Below the pieces are notes generated by a model, which had not been told where the DNA came from, did no database searches, and worked only from the letters and a program-made list of their open reading frames with translations. The position numbers and the translations under genes were made by a program. 5,170 nucleotides of DNA from Anaerolineae bacterium (GTDB lineage: Bacteria; Chloroflexota; Anaerolineae; Anaerolineales; UBA11858), in assembly GCA_003694235.1 (NCBI GenBank), contig RFKO01000238.1, positions 1 through 5,170 on the forward strand, written 5' to 3'. Numbering within the stretch: the stretch's first letter is position 1; each line of letters starts with the position of its first letter. Below, piece after piece: positions 1-4,120 of the stretch.

Positions 1-239
1 CCTTCAGAGACACGGTAGCGCGTCATCCGCAATGCATTGCGGATGACCTGCTCGTTTTCATTGGCCGAGGTGGCGCTGTTAGCTTGCTGCCAGAACTCCA
101 CTTCCTGGCGCAGGAAACGTCGATGCCCGCCAGGGGTGCGATGCACAGGTATCTTGCCCTGATCCGCCCAGTTGCGCACTGTGCCGGGGTGAACGCCCAG
201 GATCTTTGCCGCTTCGCTCAGACTCAGCCATTGCTTCAT
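1..239 (-). CDS. MerR/excisionase-type helix-turn-helix DNA-binding protein, C-terminus cut by window edge
   Basis: A probable small transcription regulator. The visible 79 residues begin MKQWLSLSEAAKILGVHPG. Residues 6-25 form a helix-turn-helix of the MerR/BldC/excisionase (HTH_17) kind. They are followed by a wing, HRTPGGHRRF (33-42), which is the signature of the MerR-type winged helix. From about residue 53 the chain turns polar and probably starts a linker or second domain that cannot be read here. The ATG at 239 is chosen because AAGGAG lies 8 bases before it. The gene starts 13 bases after the stop of the PucC-like transporter, so the two are almost certainly co-transcribed. An inference from this is that it regulates its own operon. 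The target, any ligand (metal, cobalamin or other) and the effector domain are unknown. No helical second domain of classic MerR or CarH type is visible in this fragment. A perfect 26-bp palindrome lies within the coding sequence at 22-47. Confidence 0.88.
   Translation of the reverse strand, partial: MKQWLSLSEAAKILGVHPGTVRNWADQGKIPVHRTPGGHRRFLRQEVEFWQQANSATSANENEQVIRNALRMTRYRVSE
22..47. repeat. Perfect 26-bp palindrome inside the HTH gene
   Basis: The left half GTCATCCGCAATG (22-34) is followed without spacer by its exact reverse complement CATTGCGGATGAC (35-47). The symmetry stops at position 21/48. In the HTH gene it encodes the stretch VIRNALRMT. A 13-bp perfect dyad would also fold in RNA or as a cruciform. 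No T-run follows it on either strand, so it is not an intrinsic terminator. Whether it is a protein-binding site or a coincidence of codons cannot be told from sequence alone. Confidence 0.95.
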
Positions 240-247
240 CGTCGCAT

Positions 248-253
248 CTCCTT
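248..253 (-). promoter_or_regulatory. Ribosome binding site of the HTH gene
   Basis: AAGGAG on the minus strand sits 8 bases before the ATG at 239. Its first base is the last-but-two position of the preceding gene's TGA stop (TGAAGGAG), so the site overlaps the end of the transporter gene. This tight packing supports co-translation or coupling and fixes the HTH start. Confidence 0.85.
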
Positions 254-1560
254 CAAAAATCGGTCGCCATGGCAGCTCGTTGCGCCAGCGGAAAAGATTC
301 CTCTGCCTGCTGCCGGAAGGCGCGCACATCGATGCGTCGTAACATCAGCAGCGTAACACCGACCATCAGGGTCATCAGTGCGAACACGGTGATATACCCT
401 GCCACACTGTCGCCGGCGAACGCCCGAATCAGGTCGCGCGTGGCCGCCCCCAAAAGCGAGCCTATCAAACGGGAGATGGCGTTGGACATCCCCCAGGCTC
501 CGATGAACAATCCGACTCGCCCTTCGACCGTCATCTCCAGCATCAGGGACAGGTTGGAAACGGTGGACATGCCGGTCCCGCTGCCAAGCAACATCAGCCC
601 AAGATAGAACATACCGCTGGATGCAGCCAGCCCTCCGGCGGCCAGAAGACCAAACCCGAGCAGCACAAGCAAGCCGCCCAGCGCTGCCAGCCGCTTTTTG
701 GATGTGCGGGTCTCCAACCATCCGGTGACGACCAGCGCAAGAAGCACAAACACACCCCAGATCGAAGTGATGCGCGTGGTCTCACGCACCGTCAGATCAA
801 AAGCCTCGGCAGCATACGGCTCCAGCAAAATATCCTGCCCCAAAATGGCCGTCAGCAGCAGGGTGAGATAGATGAAAAAGGTGCGCGCCTGGGCATTTCC
901 CCATACCGAACGCCAGATCGCCCTCCAGGAAAGACGTTCTTCCCCACGAGTGCGTTCTGCGCCCTGGAGGCGCTCTTCCAGCCTGAACAATCCGATCAGC
1001 CCCAGGATCAACGCCAGCAGACCAATGCGCCGAAAGGCAACAACGAGCGCTGCCGGGGAATAAGGCGAAACCATGCGGCTCAGCCAGATCGAGGTCAGAA
1101 TGATGCTGACGATCATCATGAACCACATCACGGCGATGGTTTTGCCGCGCTCTTTACCAGAGGCCTCTGAAGCCAGCGAGAGGTAGGAAACAGCCGCCAG
1201 ATTGTACCCCATGCCCCACAGACCGAAGATCAATGCGCCACTCCAGAGACCCCGGCCAAAGTTTTCGGCCAGGTTGAACGCCGCCTGCGGCGCAAGCACC
1301 ACCCCGGCCACACACATCAGCAAACCGAGCAGGATAAAAGGCGTGCGTCGCAATCCGAAAATCGCATGCCGATCCGAAAACGCTCCTACCGAGACCTGCA
1401 GCGGAGAGATGAGATAAGGTAAAGATGCCAGGGCTGCAACCAGCGTGGCGGACAACGCCAACTCCTTGATCATCACCCGATTGAGTGTGCTGTTAATTGG
1501 CAACAGCGTGATGGTAAGAGCCACGTGCAACAAGCCCAGTTGTATTCTGCGACGAAACAT
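253..1560 (-). CDS. PucC/BCD-family major facilitator superfamily transporter
   Basis: A 435-residue polytopic inner-membrane protein with about twelve hydrophobic segments. It belongs to the PucC (bacteriochlorophyll delivery, BCD) branch of the major facilitator superfamily, and its length is normal for that family. Supporting stretches, numbered from the ATG at 1560, are: NRVMIKEL (27-34); the loop 59-76 with G..SDRHAIFGLRRTPFI, the family's version of MFS motif A; ERGKTIAVMWFMMI (137-150); the hallmark QDILLEPYAAEAFDLTVRETT (242-262); and the glycine-rich segment 326-359 ending in FIGAWGM. In phototrophs PucC and LhaA help assemble light-harvesting complexes. Relatives also occur in non-phototrophs, with unknown substrate. 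No photosynthesis gene is visible here, so a role in pigment handling should not be assumed. ATG at 1560 is preferred over an in-frame TTG at 1599 because GAGG lies 8 bases upstream. The gene leads an operon with the HTH gene. Confidence 0.92.
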   Translation of the reverse strand: MFRRRIQLGLLHVALTITLLPINSTLNRVMIKELALSATLVAALASLPYLISPLQVSVGAFSDRHAIFGLRRTPFILLGLLMCVAGVVLAPQAAFNLAENFGRGLWSGALIFGLWGMGYNLAAVSYLSLASEASGKERGKTIAVMWFMMIVSIILTSIWLSRMVSPYSPAALVVAFRRIGLLALILGLIGLFRLEERLQGAERTRGEERLSWRAIWRSVWGNAQARTFFIYLTLLLTAILGQDILLEPYAAEAFDLTVRETTRITSIWGVFVLLALVVTGWLETRTSKKRLAALGGLLVLLGFGLLAAGGLAASSGMFYLGLMLLGSGTGMSTVSNLSLMLEMTVEGRVGLFIGAWGMSNAISRLIGSLLGAATRDLIRAFAGDSVAGYITVFALMTLMVGVTLLMLRRIDVRAFRQQAEESFPLAQRAAMATDF

Positions 1561-1568
1561 AATCTTTT

Positions 1569-1572
1569 CCTC
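1569..1572 (-). promoter_or_regulatory. Ribosome binding site of the PucC-like gene
   Basis: GAGG within GAGGAAAAG on the minus strand, 8 bases before ATG 1560. It decides this start over the upstream in-frame TTG at 1599, which has no comparable site and lies only a few bases from the predicted transcription start. Confidence 0.75.
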
Positions 1573-1604
1573 GTGAAATCCTGCCAGGGAAGATACCAAA
1601 GAAC

Positions 1605-1652
1605 GATCAAAATCTACTCTATCGTCCCCCGCGCGCCAATGTAGATTTTATC
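1605..1652. promoter_or_regulatory. Inverted repeat bracketing the operon promoter (candidate operator)
   Basis: AAAATCTAC (1609-1617) is matched by its exact reverse complement GTAGATTTT (1641-1649) across a 23-base spacer. With one bulged base (C1608) the dyad extends to GAT (1605-1607) and ATC (1650-1652), giving 12 pairs in total. Half-site centres are 32 bp apart, about three helical turns, so both arms would face the same side of the helix. One arm covers the predicted -10 box and the other lies just upstream of the -35 box. This is the expected layout for a repressor or bridging regulator, plausibly the HTH protein of the same operon. The binding partner is inferred, not shown. Confidence 0.5.
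1611..1639 (-). promoter_or_regulatory. Candidate promoter of the PucC-like/HTH operon
   Basis: On the minus strand TTGGCG (1639-1634) and TAGATT (1616-1611) are separated by exactly 17 bp. Each matches the sigma70 consensus at four of six positions. Initiation would fall near 1604, giving a leader of about 45 bases before ATG 1560. The hexamers are imperfect, so this is a moderate prediction. It gains weight from the inverted repeat whose arms cover the -10 element and flank the -35 element. Confidence 0.45.
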
Positions 1653-1884
1653 AGGTTTTGAATAAGAAAAGCGTGAATGTCCCCCCCATAAAAGCAAACC
1701 GGCCCCACGAGATATACACTCCGCCTCAGCGGCGGCTCAGGTAGCCGAAAAAAAGTTATAGCAGGCAGACCAAGTGCCTACCTTCGAAAAGAGGACGGAT
1801 CAGGCAATACCTCGAGCCCTGGCCTGAGCCTTGCTCTGAGCGCAGTGAAGAGGTAGCGAAAGGGCAGCAAAGGGCTGGCGAATC

Positions 1885-1925
1885 GTGCGGACAAGCCGAA
1901 GGCTTGCCCTACGCTGCCTCGCGGT
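1885..1925. repeat. Imperfect direct repeat, copy A (hairpin-bearing)
   Basis: This 41-base unit matches the unit at 1975-2015 at 36 of 41 positions by direct reading, with a 90-bp offset. It carries the hairpin GGACAAGCC-GAA-GGCTTGCCC (1889-1909). The arm mismatch is A against C read on the plus strand but a G-U wobble read on the minus strand. The fold is therefore kept only in minus-strand RNA. Confidence 0.8.
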
Positions 1926-1957
1926 AAGCAGAATGCGGCCAGGTGTGGGGGGGGGTA

Positions 1958-1978
1958 GCACAAGGCTTCGCCTTGTGC
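1958..1978. repeat. Perfect 9-bp hairpin directly abutting copy B
   Basis: GCACAAGGC-TTC-GCCTTGTGC is a perfect 9-bp dyad with a 3-base loop. It ends exactly where the 1979-1999 hairpin begins, so two 21-base hairpins stand side by side with no spacer. A run of nine G (1947-1955) precedes it by two bases. No T-run follows either hairpin, which argues against a simple terminator. Confidence 0.85.
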
Positions 1979-2015
1979 GGACAAGCCAAAGGCTTGTCCT
2001 ACGCCGCCGCGCAGT
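1975..2015. repeat. Imperfect direct repeat, copy B (hairpin-bearing)
   Basis: Second copy of the 41-base unit. It contains the perfect hairpin GGACAAGCC-AAA-GGCTTGTCC (1979-1999) followed by CTACGCCGCCGCGCAGT. The style resembles REP-like dispersed palindromic elements found between genes in many environmental bacterial genomes. Two units are too few, and too unequally embedded, to form a CRISPR array. Confidence 0.8.
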
Positions 2016-2096
2016 GACAGCTACTAATTGCACAATTTCGGGCAATCTGCCGATGGGATGGCGGGCGTCGCTCAAAACCGGCGCATGAACGAGCCG

Positions 2097-2342
2097 TTAC
2101 GAACGCCGATGAGGGTAATAGCTGCCGTCAGGGAGAAGGGTGTATCCCAATGCCTGGGCCTCCAGGCGGGCCTCGGCCTCATAAAAATCGCCGCCGGCTT
2201 CGTACCACGCTTCGGCGCTGGCGCCGTAAGCAGGATCAACCACATGTTCCGGCGGCGTAAAATACTTCGCCATCAAGTATTCCATGACTTCGTTGTAAAC
2301 CGCTTCAATCGAACGGCTTTGAATGATAATGTTGGAGCGCAT
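2097..2342 (-). CDS. Small hypothetical protein, acidic and Tyr-rich (81 aa)
   Basis: I do not recognise this protein. It begins MRSNIIIQSRSIEAVYNEV, then reads MEYLMAKYFTPPEHVVDP (20-37). A Glu/Ala/Tyr-rich central stretch follows (about 39-66, with AEAWYEAGGDFYEAEARLEA), and the tail is LPDGSYYPHRRS. There is no signal peptide, membrane segment, cysteine motif or obvious nucleic-acid-binding signature. The middle looks helical and amphipathic. Evidence that it is real is a fully consensus promoter upstream on the same strand (2458-2485) and protein-like composition, unlike the overlapping opposite-strand frame. ATG at 2342 is the natural start. The nearest purine-rich site is AAGG, 11 bases upstream, with a weaker AAGAAG closer in. 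It is monocistronic and divergent from comM. Function is unknown. Confidence 0.7.
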   Translation of the reverse strand: MRSNIIIQSRSIEAVYNEVMEYLMAKYFTPPEHVVDPAYGASAEAWYEAGGDFYEAEARLEAQALGYTLLPDGSYYPHRRS

Positions 2343-2348
2343 AAGCTT

Positions 2349-2362
2349 CTTGACCTTTCAAG
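2349..2362 (-). promoter_or_regulatory. Small hairpin presenting the likely ribosome binding site
   Basis: In the minus-strand transcript CUUGA pairs with UCAAG around the loop AAGG. The loop bases are the best Shine-Dalgarno-like match upstream of ATG 2342, 11 bases away. Presenting the site in a loop rather than burying it would be compatible with translation, or with control by a competing fold. The stem is only 5 bp, so this is a weak prediction. Confidence 0.35.
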
Positions 2363-2430
2363 TTGCAATTCTACCCGATGAGAGGAAGCAGCGACATTAA
2401 GAATTGATGGCAGTTTTGTGAAAGGGGAAT

Positions 2431-2444
2431 TAGCCTTTCGGCCA
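2431..2444 (-). other. GAAA-tetraloop hairpin in the leader of the 81-aa gene
   Basis: Read on the minus strand, UGGCC-GAAA-GGCUA forms five pairs including one G-U, closed by a GNRA-type GAAA tetraloop. It lies a few bases after the predicted transcription start (about 2451), at the very 5' end of the transcript. Such 5' hairpins can stabilise mRNA. Here that role is inference. Confidence 0.4.
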
Positions 2445-2457
2445 CAGAATTATGCAC

Positions 2458-2485
2458 ATTATACCGAACGCCTGTTCTATGTCAA
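2458..2485 (-). promoter_or_regulatory. Consensus sigma70 promoter of the 81-aa gene
   Basis: On the minus strand a perfect TTGACA (2485-2480) and a perfect TATAAT (2463-2458) are separated by 16 bp. Transcription should start near 2451, leaving a leader of about 110 bases before ATG 2342. This is the strongest promoter-like signal in the window. It stands back to back with the comM promoter, the two -35 boxes being 11 bp apart. Confidence 0.8.
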
Positions 2486-2496
2486 GGCAAGTAATA

Positions 2497-2525
2497 TTGA
2501 CAATCCGTAACAAAACTCATACACT
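2497..2525 (+). promoter_or_regulatory. comM promoter predicting a leaderless transcript
   Basis: TTGACA (2497-2502) and TACACT (2520-2525) are separated by 17 bp. With the usual spacing the first transcribed base is at about 2532, the A of the comM ATG. The bases before the ATG (ACTAAAAAC) contain no Shine-Dalgarno sequence, which fits a leaderless mRNA. Confidence 0.7.
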
Positions 2526-2531
2526 AAAAAC

Positions 2532-4055
2532 ATGCTTGCCCGCGTGCACTCGTGCGCCATCATTGGTCTGGACGGCGTGGTCATTGAGGTTGAGGTGGAT
2601 ACCCGCCGCGGTCTGCCGAAGATGACCATCGTCGGGCTGCCCGATGCCGCCGTGCAGGAAAGCAAAGAGCGGGTGGAGGCGGCGATCAAAAACTCCGCCC
2701 TGGAATATCCCCGCCAACGCGTGACGGTCAACCTGGCGCCGGCCGCGGTGCGCAAAGCCGGGCCGGTATACGACCTGCCGATTGCTATCGGCATCCTGAT
2801 TGCTACCCGGCAACTTCCCCGCCAGGTCTTCGACGACGCGCTGGTGATTGGAGAGCTCTCGCTGGATGGAAGCGCCCGCCATGTGCGCGGCATCCTGCCC
2901 ATGGCCGCGCTGGCGCGGCAGGAAGGTTATCGCCACATCTTCGTCCCGGCAGCGGATGCCCCCGAGGCCGCTCTCATCCCCGACATCACCATTCACCCCG
3001 TGACCTCGTTGAGCCAGCTGTGCGCCGATATCCACCGCGGCACCATACCCACATACCAGGGGAACCATCCCCACGAAGCCGCCGCTCCCCTCACCCAAAT
3101 CACCGATTTTCAAGACATCAAAGGGCAGGAGCACGTCAAGCGCGCCCTGGAAGTCGCCGCCGCGGGCGCGCACAACGTGTTGATGATCGGCCCACCGGGG
3201 GCGGGCAAAACACTGCTCGCCCGCGCCCTGCCCGGCATACTGCCTTCCATGACCATCGAGGAAGCGCTGGACGTGACCCGCATCTACTCCATCGCCGATC
3301 AGCTCCCCCCAGACACGCCCCTCATCCGGCAACGTCCCTTCCGGGCGCCCCACCACACCATCTCGCACGCCGGTCTGGTCGGCGGCGGCAACTGGCCGAC
3401 GCCCGGCGAAATCTCCCTGGCGCATCGCGGCGTGCTCTTCCTGGACGAGTTCCCCGAATTCGGCAGCCGCGTGCTGGAGGTGATGCGTCAGCCGCTGGAA
3501 GACAAAAAGGTGACCATCAGCCGGGCGCAGGGCTCGTTGACCTTCCCCGCCAATTTCCAACTGGTCGCGGCGATGAACCCCTGCCCCTGCGGTTACTACG
3601 GCGACCCGGTGAAAGAGTGCACCTGTTCCAGCACAATGATCACCCGCTACCAGAAGCGTATCTCCGGCCCCTTACTCGACCGCATTGACATTCACATCGA
3701 AGTGCCGCGCGTGGACTACGAAAAGCTTTCCAGCGACCGTCTTGGCGAGCCATCGGAGGTCATCCGCGCGCGGGTGGAGGCGGCCAGAGAGCGGCAGCGG
3801 GAACGCTTCGCCGGCACGTCCCTCACCACCAATGCCGATATGCGCCCGACGGAGATCCGCCGTTACTGCCGGCTGGATGACACCGGCAAAGCGCTGTTGC
3901 GCTCAGCCATGCAGCAGATGCACCTTTCGGCGCGCGCCTATCACCGCGTGCTCAAACTGGCGCGCACCATCGCCGACCTGGCAGGGGCAGAAAACATCGC
4001 CCCGGCGCACCTGGCCGAGGCGTTGCAATACCGTCCCAAGGGTATCACCCCCTGA
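2532..4055 (+). CDS. comM: ComM/YifB-family AAA+ ATPase (Mg-chelatase-like branch-migration helicase)
   Basis: A complete 507-residue cytoplasmic AAA+ ATPase of the ComM/YifB family and of typical length. In naturally transformable bacteria ComM forms a hexameric helicase that extends branch migration when incoming single-stranded DNA is integrated. It is also kept in species not known to be competent. Domains in order are: an N-terminal ChlI/Lon-like domain (about 1-160) with the typical start MLARVHSCAIIGLDG and GLPDAAVQESKERV; an AAA+ core (about 190-395) with Walker A GPPGAGKT (220-227) and Walker B VLFLDE (301-306); the sensor/cysteine segment MNPCPCGYYGD (348-358) with C351, C353, C363 and C365; SGPLLDRIDIHIEVP (378-392); and a C-terminal helical domain with SARAYHRVLKLARTIADL. 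All key residues are present. The N-terminal domain and C-terminal motif separate it from true Mg-chelatase subunit I. It is transcribed divergently from the 81-residue gene and is predicted to be leaderless. Confidence 0.97.
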   Translation: MLARVHSCAIIGLDGVVIEVEVDTRRGLPKMTIVGLPDAAVQESKERVEAAIKNSALEYPRQRVTVNLAPAAVRKAGPVYDLPIAIGILIATRQLPRQVFDDALVIGELSLDGSARHVRGILPMAALARQEGYRHIFVPAADAPEAALIPDITIHPVTSLSQLCADIHRGTIPTYQGNHPHEAAAPLTQITDFQDIKGQEHVKRALEVAAAGAHNVLMIGPPGAGKTLLARALPGILPSMTIEEALDVTRIYSIADQLPPDTPLIRQRPFRAPHHTISHAGLVGGGNWPTPGEISLAHRGVLFLDEFPEFGSRVLEVMRQPLEDKKVTISRAQGSLTFPANFQLVAAMNPCPCGYYGDPVKECTCSSTMITRYQKRISGPLLDRIDIHIEVPRVDYEKLSSDRLGEPSEVIRARVEAARERQRERFAGTSLTTNADMRPTEIRRYCRLDDTGKALLRSAMQQMHLSARAYHRVLKLARTIADLAGAENIAPAHLAEALQYRPKGITP

Positions 4056-4120
4056 CGGAATTGACGCAGTTCACCGGTCTGGCGGCGCACTGCGCTGTAG
4101 TCCCGAACTACCCACAAGGA
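4056..4120. other. Convergent intergenic gap with a weak dyad
   Basis: The 65 bases between the facing stops of comM and the nuclease gene contain one modest dyad, CGCAGT (4065-4070) with ACTGCG (4089-4094) across an 18-base loop. No U-run follows on either strand, so an intrinsic terminator is not supported. Termination here may be Rho-dependent, or transcripts may run into the opposite gene. Confidence 0.3.

Larger units (their letters stand above)
1561..2096. other. Long intergenic region without a convincing gene
   Basis: Between the PucC-like start and the end of the 81-residue gene there is no reading frame with recognisable protein character. Frames that stay open here encode low-information, Arg/Leu/Ser-rich translations of repeats. 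The right-hand half holds the GGACAAGCC-type hairpins and the direct repeats. The left end carries the operon promoter, a run of seven C (1681-1687) and a small dyad CCGCC-TCAGC-GGCGG (1721-1735) with no T-run. The stretch 1811-1876 has loosely complementary ends (AGCCCT/AGGGCT) but no clear RNA identity. Confidence 0.7.

Noticed and set aside
1561..1599. An upstream TTG start for the PucC-like gene at 1599
   Set aside because: It adds 13 polar residues unlike the family, has no ribosome site and lies almost at the predicted transcription start. ATG 1560 has GAGG at good spacing.
1958..1999. Intrinsic terminator for neighbouring genes
   Set aside because: The stems are good, but neither strand has a T-run immediately after them, and no gene ends close enough on the expected side.
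1885..2015. CRISPR array
   Set aside because: Only two imperfect units are present, spaced 90 bp apart, with another hairpin between them, no regular spacers and no cas gene in the window.
1778..2088. Open frames on both strands across the repeat region
   Set aside because: They are translations of the hairpin repeats (recurring Leu/Arg/Ser-rich strings), have no ribosome sites and overlap each other in several frames.
2028..2381. A 117-codon plus-strand frame opposite the 81-residue gene
   Set aside because: It has no promoter or ribosome site and a composition typical of an antisense shadow. The minus-strand frame has a consensus promoter and more protein-like sequence.
2517..3560. Long minus-strand frame antisense to comM
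   Set aside because: It is a Gly/Arg/His-rich shadow frame of a well-supported gene, with no recognisable motif.
253..4055. A bacteriochlorophyll cluster made of PucC plus a 'Mg-chelatase'
   Set aside because: The ATPase has the N-terminal domain, CPCG segment and SARAYHR motif of ComM/YifB, not of the chelatase subunit BchI. It is also on the other strand, nearly 1 kb away, with its own promoter. The name similarity is a family-annotation trap.
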